A DNA stretch of 64,000 nt from positions 1-64,000 of the forward strand of contig JBGVCH010000034.1 in the NCBI GenBank assembly GCA_045226335.1. The letters run 5' to 3'. The position numbers and the translations under genes were made by a program. The notes beneath the pieces were generated by a model. The model worked only from the letters and a program-made list of their open reading frames with translations. It was not told the DNA's origin and did not search any database. Source of the DNA: RUG11272 sp045226335. Its GTDB lineage: Bacteria; Bacillota; Clostridia; Christensenellales; Aristaeellaceae. Shown piece after piece: positions 42,635 through 52,900 of this stretch (position 1 is its first letter; each line of letters opens with the position of its first letter).

Positions 42635-43645
42635 ATGAAACTGCTGAGCGTTGCGATCCCAAGCTACAATTCGCAGGACTACCTGGCCCACGCGGTGGAA
42701 TCCCTGCTGCCCGGCGGGGACGACGTGGAGATCCTGATCGTGGATGACGGCTCCAAAGACCGGACCGCGGAGATCGCGGATGACTATGAGCGGCGCTATC
42801 CCGGCATCGTCCGGGCGGTGCACAAGGAAAACGGCGGCCACGGCGACGCGGTGATGACCGGCATCCGGGAGGCCACGGGGCTCTATTTCAAGGTGGTGGA
42901 CTCCGACGACTGGGTGGACGCCGAGGCCTACCCCAAGGTGCTGGAGACCCTGAAAGGCTTCGCGGAAGAACCCCTGGACCTGCTGATCTGCAATTATGTC
43001 TACGACAAGGTGGACGCGAAGCACAAGCACGTGATGGGCATCGGCAAGGCCATGCCCAAGGGGAGGGTTTTCGGCTGGGCGGACACCGGCCATTTCCGCA
43101 AGGGGCAGTACCTGGCCATGCACTCGGTGATCTACCGCACCGCCCTGCTGCGGGAATGCGGGCTGAACCTGCCCAAGCACACCTTCTACGTGGACAACCT
43201 GTACGTGTACGTGCCCATGCGGGCGGTGGAGCGCATGTATTACCTGGACGTGAGCTTCTACCACTACTTCATCGGCCGGGAGGACCAGTCCGTGCAGGAG
43301 AAGGTGCTGCGGAAGCGCATCGACCAGCAGATCCTGGTGAACAAGCTGATGGTGGACGCCTTCGATCCCTATGCGGTGGAGCCGGCGCAGAAGCGCGACT
43401 ATCTTCTGGGCGATCTGGAGATCCTTACCATCATCACCTCGGTCTTCCTGATCCGCGGCGGCACGGAGGAGGAACTGCGGAAGAAGCAGGACCTGTGGGA
43501 CGCCATCCGGGAGAAGAACCCGAAGGTCTGGAAAAAGCTGCGGTACGGGCTGCTGGGGCGCATCGTGCACCTGCCGGGCCGCTTCGGCCGGGGCGTGGTC
43601 AGCGCGTGCTACACCGTGGCCCGGAAGGTTGTCGGGTTCAACTGA
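42635..43645 (+). CDS. Glycosyltransferase family 2 protein
   Basis: 336 residues. GT-A fold: VAIPSYNSQDYL at the N-terminus, ILIVDDGSKDRT, and the DxD metal site in VVDSDDWVD (about residue 90). No membrane helix. It would transfer a sugar from a nucleotide donor, probably in capsule, wall polymer or glycolipid assembly; no related genes adjoin it. Single-gene unit with its own promoter and terminator. Confidence 0.92.
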   Translation: MKLLSVAIPSYNSQDYLAHAVESLLPGGDDVEILIVDDGSKDRTAEIADDYERRYPGIVRAVHKENGGHGDAVMTGIREATGLYFKVVDSDDWVDAEAYPKVLETLKGFAEEPLDLLICNYVYDKVDAKHKHVMGIGKAMPKGRVFGWADTGHFRKGQYLAMHSVIYRTALLRECGLNLPKHTFYVDNLYVYVPMRAVERMYYLDVSFYHYFIGREDQSVQEKVLRKRIDQQILVNKLMVDAFDPYAVEPAQKRDYLLGDLEILTIITSVFLIRGGTEEELRKKQDLWDAIREKNPKVWKKLRYGLLGRIVHLPGRFGRGVVSACYTVARKVVGFN

Positions 43646-43657
43646 GACAAACGAAGA

Positions 43658-43698
43658 AGAGGTCGGCGGCCGCAACGGGCCGGGACCCGATCTCTTTT
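43658..43698 (+). terminator. Terminator after the GT2 gene
   Basis: AGAGGTCGG (43658-43666) pairs with CCGATCTCT (43687-43695) with one G-T wobble; GC-rich inner part; then TTTTCC. Confidence 0.65.
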
Positions 43699-43717
43699 CC
43701 TCTGCGCTTTTCGCTTT

Positions 43718-43942
43718 TCACACCAGTTTGTTCAGAATGGCTTTCAGCAGCGGGTCTTCCGCCTTGAGCTCCAGCATTTCGCAGTGGCCGTCCTTGTAGG
43801 TGGCCACGAAGGAGTACAGCACCCACTGGGCCAGTCCCGTGTTCACCAGATGGCTGTCCAGAAAGTGGATCATGGAGATCTGCTTTGCCTGCTCCTCCAC
43901 GGTGTCCGTGATCTGCTTCTCTTCTTGCTTTTTGCCGAACAT
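43718..43942 (-). CDS. Small cytoplasmic protein of unknown function
   Basis: 74 residues. Charged N-terminal helix (GKKQEEKQITDTVEEQAKQ) then SMIHFLDSHLVNTGLAQWVLYSFVATYKDGHCEMLELKAEDP. No domain is recognised. It has a clear - strand promoter and a short leader, which supports it as a real gene. Confidence 0.72.
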   Translation of the reverse strand: MFGKKQEEKQITDTVEEQAKQISMIHFLDSHLVNTGLAQWVLYSFVATYKDGHCEMLELKAEDPLLKAILNKLV

Positions 43943-43980
43943 GTCTTTTCCCTCCCCGTTCTTTGCGGTTTGTCCGGTTT

Positions 43981-44009
43981 ACGGTAGCACGGCCGGGACG
44001 GCCTGTCAA
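43981..44009 (-). promoter_or_regulatory. Promoter of the 43718 small gene
   Basis: - strand TTGACA (44004-44009), 17-bp spacer, TACCGT (43981-43986). Confidence 0.65.
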
Positions 44010-44040
44010 CAAAAACCGGCAAATTCTTTTTTCACACCGA

Positions 44041-44069
44041 TTGCCCCGGCCCGCCGGATATGATACAAT
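44041..44069 (+). promoter_or_regulatory. Likely promoter of the cellobiose phosphorylase gene
   Basis: TTGCCC (44041-44046), 17-bp spacer, TACAAT (44064-44069). The -35 box is weak. Confidence 0.5.
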
Positions 44070-44137
44070 GAAGCAGCGGACAACCGCAAAAACGCAAGAC
44101 AGCAAAGAAACGAAAGACGAAAAAGGAGAAAACCGCC

Positions 44138-46534
44138 ATGCAATTCGGCTATTTCGACGACGCCCGACGCGAGTACGTCATCACGGATCCCCGCACCCCC
44201 ATGCCCTGGGCCAACTACCTGGGCTCCCCGGCCTACGGCGCCATCGTGACCCAGAACGCCGGCGGCTATTCCTTCGTCAAGTCCGGCGCGGCCGGCCGCA
44301 TCCTGCGCTACATGTTCAACCAGTTTGACGAGCCCGGCCGGTATGTCTACCTCCGGGACGAGGCCGACGGCGACTTCTGGTCCGCCTCCTGGCGGCCGGT
44401 GGAGAAGCCCCTGGAGGAGTACAAAACCGTCACCCGCCACGGCACCAGCTACACCGAGATCGAGTCCGCGTACAAAGGCATCGAGAGCAAGGTCCTGTAC
44501 TATGTGCCCATGAACGCCGACCACGAGGTGTGGCGCGTGAAGGTGAAGAACACCGGGGACACCCCGCGGAAGATCGGCCTCTTCGGCTACTGCGAGCTCA
44601 CCACCGAGTCCTTCTACACCCAGGACCTGGTGAACATGCAGTACACCCAGTTCATCACCGTGACGGAGTTCCGTCAGGACCACATCCTCCAGCGCATCAA
44701 CCAGTTCTGCAACGTGAACGCGGACGGCGAGAACGGGCAGGAGCGGTTCTTCGGCATGGCCGGGGCGCCGGTGGCCAGCTACACGGGCCGCCGGGAGCGC
44801 TTCCTGGGCGTCCGCCGCTTCAACAGCCCTCAGGGCGTGCTGAACGGGAAGCTGGATGACTCCCTGAACTTCAACGGCAACCCCTGCGGCGCCCTTCATA
44901 CGGTCCTGGAGCTGGCCCCCGGCGAGGAGAAGACCGTGGCCTTCCTGCTGGCCCAGAAGGGCGAGAAGGCCGCCCGGGCCCTGATCGACGCCTATGCCGA
45001 CACCGAAAAGGTCGTGGACGCCGAGCTGAAGACCCTGGTGGACTACTGGCACGGCGAACTGCAGAACCTGGTGGTGAAGACCCCCGACGCGGATTTCAAC
45101 AGCATGGTCAACACCTGGAACGCTTTCCAGTGCTTCACCACCTTCGTGTGGAGCCGCGCGGCGTCCCTGATCTACTGCGGCGAGCGCAACGGCTACGGCT
45201 ACCGGGACACCGTGCAGGACATCCAGGGCATCATCCACCTGGATCCCGCCATGGCCAAGGAGCGCATCAAGTTCATGCTTTCCGCCCAGGTCCATCACGG
45301 TGCGGGCCTGCCCCTGGTGAAGTTCACCCACAACCCCGGCCATGAGGACACCCCCGAGCAGGAGAGCTACGTCCGGGCCACCGGCCACCCCAAGTACCGC
45401 GCCGACGACGCTATGTGGCTCTTCCCCACGGTGTACAAGTATGTGGCCGAGACCGGCGACAAGGCCTTCATGGACGAAGTGATCCCCTTCTGCGACTATG
45501 ACGAGGGCACAGTGGCCGAGCACCTGAAACGGGCCATCGACTTCACCATGCACCACCTGGGCGGCCACGGCATGCCCGCCGGCCTCCACGCCGACTGGAA
45601 CGACTGCCTGCAGCTGGGCGCCAACGGCGAGACCTCCTTCGTGGCCTTCCAGTTCTACTATGCCCTGAACCTGCTGGCCGAGCTGCTGCCGGAGCGCCCG
45701 GAGAACGACGAGTACCGCGCCTGGCTGAAGGCCACCGCCGCGGACCAGCTGGAGAAGATCAACAAGTGGTTCTGGGAGGACGACCGGTTCCTCCGGGGCT
45801 ACAGCCAGGAGGGCATGGTCATCGGCTCCAAGCACGATCCCGAGGCCTCCATGTGGATGAACCCCCAGTGCTGGGCGGTCATCTCCCGGGGCGGCACGGC
45901 GGAGCAGAACGAGAAGGCCATGGAGAGTGTCCACCGCGAGCTGAACACCCCCAACGGCATCGAGCTCATGGCCCCCTGCTACAAGAAGCACTACTTCGAC
46001 GGCGCCGCCATGAAGCTCTTCAACCCCACCACCAAGGAGAACGGCGGCATCTTCTGCCAGCCCCAGGGCTGGGCGATCCTGGCCGAAGCCCTGATGGGCC
46101 ACGGCGGCCGCGCCTTCGAGTACTTCAAGGAGAGCTGCCCCGCCGCCTACAACGACCGGGCCGAGATCCGCGAGGTGGAGCCCTACGTCCACAGCCAGTT
46201 CATCGAAGGCCATGAGACGCCCCAGCCCGGCCGGGCCCATGTGCACTGGCTCACCGGCACCGCGTCCACCGTGATGGTGGGCATGGTGGAGGGCATCCTG
46301 GGCCTGCGCCCCACCCCCGACGGCCTGCGGATTACCCCCGCTATCCCCGCGGAATGGGACGGGTTCGAAATGGAGAAGACCTACCGCGGCAAGCGCCTCC
46401 GCGTCACCGTGGACAACAGCGCCCACCGCGAAGGGTTTGCCGGCAAGGTGCTGGTGAACGGCCGGGAGATCGAGGGCGGTCTGCTGACGGACGACGTCCT
46501 CAGCGACGGCTGCCGGGTCACGGTGGTCATGTAA
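44138..46534 (+). CDS. Cellobiose phosphorylase (GH94)
   Basis: 798 residues. Splits cellobiose with phosphate into glucose 1-phosphate and glucose in the cytoplasm. The N-terminus MQFGYFDDARREYVITDPRTPMPW is typical of cellobiose phosphorylases. N-terminal beta-sandwich, then an (alpha/alpha)6 barrel with the catalytic acid in HADWNDCL (Asp about residue 486), and a C-terminal jelly roll. Cellodextrin and chitobiose phosphorylases share the fold; the N-terminus and length favour cellobiose. Pgi encoded nearby would feed the products into glycolysis. No signal peptide. Confidence 0.94.
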   Translation: MQFGYFDDARREYVITDPRTPMPWANYLGSPAYGAIVTQNAGGYSFVKSGAAGRILRYMFNQFDEPGRYVYLRDEADGDFWSASWRPVEKPLEEYKTVTRHGTSYTEIESAYKGIESKVLYYVPMNADHEVWRVKVKNTGDTPRKIGLFGYCELTTESFYTQDLVNMQYTQFITVTEFRQDHILQRINQFCNVNADGENGQERFFGMAGAPVASYTGRRERFLGVRRFNSPQGVLNGKLDDSLNFNGNPCGALHTVLELAPGEEKTVAFLLAQKGEKAARALIDAYADTEKVVDAELKTLVDYWHGELQNLVVKTPDADFNSMVNTWNAFQCFTTFVWSRAASLIYCGERNGYGYRDTVQDIQGIIHLDPAMAKERIKFMLSAQVHHGAGLPLVKFTHNPGHEDTPEQESYVRATGHPKYRADDAMWLFPTVYKYVAETGDKAFMDEVIPFCDYDEGTVAEHLKRAIDFTMHHLGGHGMPAGLHADWNDCLQLGANGETSFVAFQFYYALNLLAELLPERPENDEYRAWLKATAADQLEKINKWFWEDDRFLRGYSQEGMVIGSKHDPEASMWMNPQCWAVISRGGTAEQNEKAMESVHRELNTPNGIELMAPCYKKHYFDGAAMKLFNPTTKENGGIFCQPQGWAILAEALMGHGGRAFEYFKESCPAAYNDRAEIREVEPYVHSQFIEGHETPQPGRAHVHWLTGTASTVMVGMVEGILGLRPTPDGLRITPAIPAEWDGFEMEKTYRGKRLRVTVDNSAHREGFAGKVLVNGREIEGGLLTDDVLSDGCRVTVVM

Positions 46535-46546
46535 TTTTCCAAAGTG

Positions 46547-46570
46547 AAAAGGCCGCTTTGGCGGCCTTTT
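46547..46570 (+). terminator. Terminator after cellobiose phosphorylase
   Basis: AAAAGGCCGC (46547-46556), 4-nt loop, GCGGCCTTTT (46561-46570), T tail. Confidence 0.9.
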
Positions 46571-46599
46571 CTCGTGGTCTGATCTGCGCCGGTTCCCCA

Positions 46600-46990
46600 T
46601 TTGGGGACCTGGCCGTTGGAAACGAACCTCTTCTCCGTTCGAATTGACAGCTATTCCACAGGGAATTTCGCATCTTGCGGACAGCCGGTCGATCGGCTGT
46701 GGGGACCCCTCCGGCCTGCGGGCCACCGGCCGATCGGCCTAGCCTGCGGGGATACCGACCGACGGCCCGGTCTGCGGGGCGAATCCCTGCCGCGAGAGCC
46801 CATCGCACGGGGACCCCTCCGGCCTGCGGGCCACCTCCCCACTGCGGTGGGGAGGCAAGGGCTTTGGAAATGCAGTTTTAATCCCCTGGCTCCCCATCGC
46901 AATGGGGAGCTCCCGCCGCAGCGGGTGAGGGGTTCTTGCGGCGGGGTGCGTGGTGGCGTGAAAGCCCGCGAAGGGATGGATCATGCTTGT
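46600..46990. repeat. Repeat-rich intergenic region with palindromes
   Basis: No gene is supported. A 27-bp direct repeat beginning GGGGACCCCTCCGG occurs at 46701-46727 and 46809-46835. Perfect palindromes: CCTCCCCAC/GTGGGGAGG (46834-46855) and GCTCCCCAT/ATGGGGAGC (46889-46910). GGCCGATCGGCC-type palindromes occur around 46690 and 46730. Similar in style to the regions at 3640 and 17938, but with different units. Confidence 0.65.
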
Positions 46991-47002
46991 GTGGGAAAAA
47001 GC

Positions 47003-48586
47003 TCAGATCCCCAGCAGATCGCTGTAGGCCTTCAGGGCGCCGTCGGTCTCCCGGGCCAGGACCTTCTTGGCCAGGACCTTGCCCAGCTGTACGCCTTCCT
47101 GGTCGAAGCTGTTCAGGTTCCACAGGAAGCCCTGGAACATGACCTTGTTCTCGAAGTGGGCCAGCAGGGCGCCCAGAGCCTCGGGGGTCAGCTGATCGCC
47201 CACGATGATGCTGGAGGGCCGGCCGCCGGCGAAGTTCTTGTTGGGATTGCTGTCCTTCTTGCCGCAGGCGAAGGCCATGATCTGGGCGGCCACGTTGGCG
47301 CAAAGCTTCTGCTGGCTGGTGCTGCCCTGGATGACCACGTCCATGCCGGCCTGGCTGCCGCGGAAGCCCACGAACTGCAGGGGGATGATGTCCGTGCCCT
47401 GATGCAGCAGCTGATAGAAGCTGTGCTGGCCGTTGGTGCCGGGCTCGCCGAAGATCACCGGGCCGGTGACATAGTCGACGGGTTCGCCGAAGCGGTTGAC
47501 GGACTTGCCGTTGGACTCCATGTCCAGCTGCTGCAGATGGGCCGGGAAGCGGCTCAGGGCCTGGGAGTAGGGCAGCACCGCGGTGGCGGGCCAGCCCTGC
47601 ACGTTCCGCTCATACACGCCGATGAGGGCGTCCAGCATGGCGGGGTTCTTCATGGGATCGGCCTCCGCGGACAGCCTGTCCTCCGCGGCGGCGCCGTCCA
47701 GGAAGCGCCCGAAGACCTCCGGCCCGAAGGCGAGGGAAAGCACCACGCCGCCCACGCAGGAGGTGGAGGAGTACCGGCCGCCGATGAAGTCGTCCATGAA
47801 GAAGGCGGCCAGGTAGTCGCTGCTGGTGGCCAGGGGCGAGGTCTCGCTGGTGACGGCCACCATGTGCTTCGCCGGATCCAGGCCCGCCTGCCGCAGGGCG
47901 TCCTTCACGAAGGACTCGTTGGTCAGGGTTTCCAGGGTGGTGCCGGACTTCGACACCAGCACGAACAGGGCGTGGGCCACGTCGATGCGCTTCAGCACGC
48001 TGGCGGCGTCGTCCGGGTCCACATTGCTGATGAACTGGGCCTCCAGCTTCAGCAGGCCCTGCTGCCTCGCCCAGTTCTCCAGGGCCAGGTACATGGCCCG
48101 GGGGCCCAGGTCGCTGCCGCCGATGCCGATCTGCACCACGGTGGTGAATTGTTCGCCGGCGGCGTTGCGGATCTCGCCGCTGTGCACCTTCCGGGCGAAG
48201 GCCGCGGCCTTTTCCTGCTGGGCGGTGTAGAAGGCGCGCTTGTCCACGCCGTCCACCGTCACGGCCTGGCCCAGCTGGCCCCGGGTCAGCTGGTGCAGCA
48301 CCAGGCGCTTCTCGCCGGTGTTGATCATCTCGCCGCTGTACAGGGCTTCAAACTTCTCCGACAGCTGGGCTTCCTTCGCCAGCTCGCACAGGGCGGCCAG
48401 CACGTCCGCGTCCACGGCCTTGGCCGCATAGCTGTAGGTCAGGCCCGCTGCCATGGGCACGGTGTATTCCGCCACCCGGCGCGCGCCCTCCTCGCCCGCC
48501 ATGACAGCGGTCAGGTCCACTTTGTCCTTCAGGTTTTGCAGGGCCTTGTACGCGCTCAGGGTGTCCAGGTTTTTCCACTGAATCAT
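47003..48586 (-). CDS. pgi: Glucose-6-phosphate isomerase
   Basis: 527 residues from the ATG at 48586. Interconverts glucose 6-phosphate and fructose 6-phosphate. SIS-fold motifs: VVQIGIGGSDLGPRAMY, SKSGTTLETLTNE for phosphate binding, catalytic segments GEPGTNGQHSFYQLLHQG and the C-terminal EGVQLGKVLAKK. Slightly longer than typical Bacillus Pgi (about 450), matching the group of 520-550 residues found in several Clostridia and Bacteroidetes. Confidence 0.95.
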   Translation of the reverse strand: MIQWKNLDTLSAYKALQNLKDKVDLTAVMAGEEGARRVAEYTVPMAAGLTYSYAAKAVDADVLAALCELAKEAQLSEKFEALYSGEMINTGEKRLVLHQLTRGQLGQAVTVDGVDKRAFYTAQQEKAAAFARKVHSGEIRNAAGEQFTTVVQIGIGGSDLGPRAMYLALENWARQQGLLKLEAQFISNVDPDDAASVLKRIDVAHALFVLVSKSGTTLETLTNESFVKDALRQAGLDPAKHMVAVTSETSPLATSSDYLAAFFMDDFIGGRYSSTSCVGGVVLSLAFGPEVFGRFLDGAAAEDRLSAEADPMKNPAMLDALIGVYERNVQGWPATAVLPYSQALSRFPAHLQQLDMESNGKSVNRFGEPVDYVTGPVIFGEPGTNGQHSFYQLLHQGTDIIPLQFVGFRGSQAGMDVVIQGSTSQQKLCANVAAQIMAFACGKKDSNPNKNFAGGRPSSIIVGDQLTPEALGALLAHFENKVMFQGFLWNLNSFDQEGVQLGKVLAKKVLARETDGALKAYSDLLGI

Positions 48587-48631
48587 ATGAATCCGCCTTT
48601 CTGCGGCTTGCGCCGTCTTTCTCTCCGCTCC

Positions 48632-48660
48632 ATTATACCGCAAAGGGAGGGCTGTGTCCA
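48632..48660 (-). promoter_or_regulatory. Promoter of pgi
   Basis: - strand TGGACA (48655-48660), 17-bp spacer, TATAAT (48632-48637). Confidence 0.8.
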
Positions 48661-48735
48661 GTATCCCGCGGGGGCTTTTCACCGGGCGCCGGATGTGGTA
48701 TCATGGAGAAAAGCATGGCAAGGGAGGATCCGGAT

Positions 48736-49077
48736 ATGCCCATGATCGACAGCAAGGTGACCTGCGCGGTTTCCCCGGAACAGCGGGAGGCGGTCAAGAC
48801 CCGGCTGGGACAGGCCGTGGCGGCGCTGGGAAAGGCGGAACAGTGGCTCATGGTGGGCTTTGAGGACAACTACGACCTGTACTTCGCCGGCCGGCGCCAG
48901 GAGAAGGCGGCCTTCGTCAGCGTGGCCCTGTACGGCGAGGCGGCCCCGGCGGCCTGCGACCGGATGACGACGGAGATCTGCCGCATCTGGCAGGAGGAAC
49001 TGGGCATACCCGGGGACCGGATCTATGTGACCTACCGCTTTGTGGACAACTGGGGCTGGAACGGCGCGAACTTCTGA
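48736..49077 (+). CDS. MIF-like tautomerase family protein
   Basis: 113 residues from the ATG at 48736 after GGGAGG. The proline immediately after the initiator (MPMIDSKV) is the catalytic base of the tautomerase superfamily once Met is removed. Segments SVALYGEAAPAACDRMTTEI and the C-terminal VDNWGWNGANF match MIF/phenylpyruvate tautomerase proteins. Bacterial function is uncertain. Followed by nth 15 nt later. Confidence 0.87.
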   Translation: MPMIDSKVTCAVSPEQREAVKTRLGQAVAALGKAEQWLMVGFEDNYDLYFAGRRQEKAAFVSVALYGEAAPAACDRMTTEICRIWQEELGIPGDRIYVTYRFVDNWGWNGANF

Positions 49078-49092
49078 CGGGAGGGATGCGGG

Positions 49093-49722
49093 ATGACCCT
49101 TGAAGAGCGGGCACTGGCCATCGTGGAGGCCCTGAAGGCGGCATATCCGGCGACGCAGTGCACCCTGGACTATGACGAGGCATGGAAGCTGCTGGTGAGC
49201 GTCCGGCTGGCGGCCCAGTGCACGGACGCCCGGGTGAACATCGTCACCAAAGGCCTGTTTGAGCGCTGGCCCACGGTGGAAGCCCTGGCCGCCGCGCCCC
49301 TGGACGAGCTGGAGGCCGTGGTGCACCCCTGCGGCCTGGGCAACAGCAAGGCCCGGGACATCTCCGCCTGCATGCAGACCCTGCTGATCCGCCACGGCGG
49401 CAAGGTGCCCCGGGACTTCGACGCCCTCCTGGCCCTCCCCGGCGTGGGCCGGAAGTCCGCCAACCTGATCATGGGGGATGTGTTCGGGGAGCCCGCCATC
49501 GTCACGGACACCCACTGCATCCGCCTGGCCAACCGCATGGGCCTTACCCGGGAGAAGGAGCCGGCCAGGGTGGAGAAGGCGCTGAAGCCGCTGATCCCGC
49601 CGGAGGAGAGCAACGATTTCTGCCACCGCATGGTGGACCACGGCCGGGCCGTCTGCACCGCCCGCACGGCCCCCCGCTGCGAAGCCTGCTGCTGCGCGCC
49701 CTGGTGCGAAAAACGAATCTGA
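49093..49722 (+). CDS. nth: Endonuclease III
   Basis: 209 residues. Bifunctional DNA glycosylase/AP lyase for oxidised pyrimidines. HhH motif LPGVGRKSANLI with the catalytic Lys, and the catalytic Asp in VTDTH. The C-terminal cluster loop reads C-x7-C-x2-C-x5-C (CTARTAPRCEACCCAPWC), one residue longer in the first gap than the classical C-x6-C-x2-C-x5-C, with extra adjacent cysteines. Confidence 0.94.
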   Translation: MTLEERALAIVEALKAAYPATQCTLDYDEAWKLLVSVRLAAQCTDARVNIVTKGLFERWPTVEALAAAPLDELEAVVHPCGLGNSKARDISACMQTLLIRHGGKVPRDFDALLALPGVGRKSANLIMGDVFGEPAIVTDTHCIRLANRMGLTREKEPARVEKALKPLIPPEESNDFCHRMVDHGRAVCTARTAPRCEACCCAPWCEKRI

Positions 49723-49735
49723 CACCGCCATGAAA

Positions 49736-49768
49736 CCGGACCGGCGTGAAAGGTCCGGCTTTGATTTT
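49736..49768 (+). terminator. Terminator after nth
   Basis: CCGGACC (49736-49742) and GGTCCGG (49752-49758), then CTTTGATTTTT. Confidence 0.8.
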
Positions 49769-49833
49769 TCACGTTCCGGGGCGGCTTTCCGGACTATTCA
49801 TCGTATTTGTAAACTTTTCTTGAACTTTTTCGG

Positions 49834-49862
49834 TTGACATCCCCGTTGTTTTCCGATAAAAT
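49834..49862 (+). promoter_or_regulatory. Promoter of the carbohydrate-uptake operon
   Basis: TTGACA (49834-49839), 17-bp spacer, TAAAAT (49857-49862). The start codon is 131 bp further on, leaving a long leader (about 125 nt) that contains GC-rich hairpins near 49945-49970; no known riboswitch was recognised. Confidence 0.8.
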
Positions 49863-49992
49863 ATCCGCGGATTGGTATCTCCGCGTTTTTATAACCCCAT
49901 CGGGGCGGTCAAACACGTTTCCCGGTTCGTTGATGTCTGTTTTCATGGCCGGCCGGTGCGCCGGTACAACACAGGGACAGGGGTGCAAGCCT

Positions 49993-52900
49993 ATGACAAA
50001 AGCCGAGCAGGGCAGCAACGCCAAAGCGGTCGCCGGATTTTGGAGCACCATCAGGACGAAACGCTGGTTCCGTCCTTTGGTCGTGCTGCTTGTTCTGGCC
50101 GCGTTTGTTTTGCTGCTGGTCCTTCTCAACAAGACCCAGACAGCCAACTATGCGGACAAGTACAAGGACCTGGAGAAGAAAGAGGCGGAGTTCGCGGAGG
50201 AGCAGACCGAAGCCAGCGCACTGCCTCTCTACAGGGAATACCTGAAGACGATCTCCGCGGAAAGCGCGTCGGAGCCCATCGAAGTGGATGTGGCGGCCGC
50301 ATTTGCTCTGGTGACCGTGGACGGCGAGCAGAAGCAGGTGCCGATCGGGACCGCGGCGGGATCCGTGGAAGCCGCGGCGGACGCCGGTGAGCTGGCCAAA
50401 GCCTCCGAGGCCCTGGCGGTCTGGGAAGAGGACGGCGTGCTGTACACCGCCAGCGGCTCCTTTGTGGGCTGGGAAGTGGAAGCGCCGGAAGAGGGCCTGT
50501 ACAACATCCTGATCGAATACCGCGCGCCGGAAAGCCGCGGCGTCGAACTGGAACGCGCCCTCTACGTGGATGACGGCTCCGGCCTGGCCATCCCCTTTGA
50601 CGGCGCCCGGGCGCTGACCTTCTACCGCATCTGGACCGACGGCGAGATGAACGAGAGCAAGCGCCTGGACAACCAGGGCAACCAGCGCCGTCCCGCCCAG
50701 GTGGAGGTCCACGACTGGCAGACGGCGTACGTCAAGGACGCCATGGGCTACGAGGTGAACCCGTACGCCATCCGCCTTGTTCAGGGCCGGAACGTCATCG
50801 CCCTGGAGGCGGTCAACGAGCCCATGGAGATCCGCGCCATCACCCTGACGCCGGTGCTGGAGTACCCGACCTACGAGACCTATGCCGCCTCGCACGCGGA
50901 CAAGGCCGGGGTGGTGCTGTCCGACAAGGCCTGGCACACCACGATCCAGGGCGAGGGCCTGGTGCTGAACCGCACCGAGAACGGAGACGGGACCTGGACG
51001 GGCACGGTGACGGATGACGCCAAACGCCGCTCCTCCTCGCCTTCCCTCTATGCGCGTTACGACCGCTCCTCCTCCGCCACCGAGCCCTCCGACGTCTACC
51101 ACACGATCTTCAACTACATCGGCGGCGACGCCTGGAACAGCGCCGGCCAGTGGATCGAGTGGTCCTTTGAGGTGCCGGAGGACGGCTGGTACAACATCAC
51201 CGTCAAGGCGCGGCAGAACCATCAGCGCGGCGCCCTGTCCTGCCGTTCCCTGTACATCGACGGCGAGATCCCCTTTGACAAGGTGGCCACCATCACCTTC
51301 GGCTATGACAACGCCTGGGAGCTGATGACGCTGAAGGATGAGAGCGGCACGCCGTACCGCTTTTGGCTGGAGAAGGGCGAGCACGTCATCCGTTTGGAGG
51401 CCACCCTGGGCGAGATGGGCCCCATCCTTCAGGAGATGAAGAATTCCCTGGACCGGCTGAACCGCATCTACCGGAGGATCCTGGTGCTGACGGGCGTCAA
51501 CCCGGACCGCTTCCGCGATTACCAGCTGGAGAAGGTCTATCCCGACGTCATCGACGCCATGGAACTGGAGTACATGCGCCTGTACAAGCTGGTGGACGAC
51601 ACCGTGGCCATCACCGGACAGAAGTCCGACCGCGTGGCCGTAGCCCAGACCCTGGCCGTGCAGCTGGAGGGCTTCGTGAACCACACGGAGCGCATCACCC
51701 AGGTCTTCGGCAACTTCAAGGACAACATCACCAGCCTGGGCACGGCCATGCAGAACATGTCCGAGACCAAGCTGGACATCGACCTGATCATCGTCAGCGG
51801 CGAGGATTACACCGCCGGCATGGGCAGCCAGGGCTTCTTCAGCGGGCTCGGGCACGAGGCCTCCTCCCTGGTGGCCTCCTACACGGTGGACTATGACGCC
51901 CTGGGCGACAAGTACACGGGCGACGAAGTGCTGGAGGTGTGGATCACCACCGGCCGCGACCAGTCCACCGTCCTGAAGTCCATGATCGACCAGGATTTCA
52001 CCGAGAAGTATCCCGATGTCCATGTCAACGTCAAGCTGGTGGTGGCGGACACGCTGCTGACCGCCGTGGTGGCGGGCAACGGCCCGGACGTGGCCCTGTC
52101 CCTGGGCTCCTGGTTCCCCGTGAACTACGCCATGCGGGACGCGGTGGAGGCCATGGACCAGTTCGACGAGGAGTGGGTCAAGGCCAACTTCACCCCGGAC
52201 GAAGAAGGAAAATACCCCGTGAAGAATTACAGCGAAGTGATCGCCGACTATTACGGCAGCGCGCTGGAACCCTTCACCTACATCCATCACAAGGATGGCC
52301 AGAAGCACGTGTACGCCATCCCCGAGACCCAGGACTTCGCCGTGGTGTTCTACCGCAAGGACGTGCTGGCGGAATACGGCATCGGGCCGGAAGACCTGAG
52401 CACCTGGGACAGCATCATCGCCCTGCTGCCCACCATTCAGGGCAACAACCTGTCCGTGGGCGTGCCCTATCCGGACATTACCAACCCCGACATGTCCGTG
52501 CTGAACTCCCTGATCTACCAGTACGGCGGCCGGATCTACGACGCGAACGCCATGCGCACCGAGATCGACCGGGAGTCCGGCGTGGCGGCCTTTAAGCTGT
52601 ACACCTCCCTGTACAATGACTACGGCCTCCCGGTGGTGTACGACTTCGTCAGCCGCTTCCGTACCGGCGAGATGCCTATTGGCGTGGCGAACTACACCAT
52701 GTACAACACCCTGGCGGTTTCCGCGCCGGAGATCCGCGGCCTGTGGGACTTCACCTTCTTCCCGGGCACCCTGCGGGAGGACGAGGAGGTCCGGGTCTAC
52801 AACACCGGCGAGGTGGCCGAGGACCACATCGACCGCACTGTCCACGCCCAGGGCCTCTGTTGCATGATCGTCGCCACGGACAACGAGCAGATGAAGAAGA

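Noticed and set aside
44006..46726. 906-codon open frame on the - strand opposite cellobiose phosphorylase
   Set aside because: GC-driven shadow; GH94 motifs are on the + strand.
49869..49992. Leader of the uptake operon as a c-di-GMP or other riboswitch
   Set aside because: It forms hairpins but lacks recognisable core motifs of known classes.
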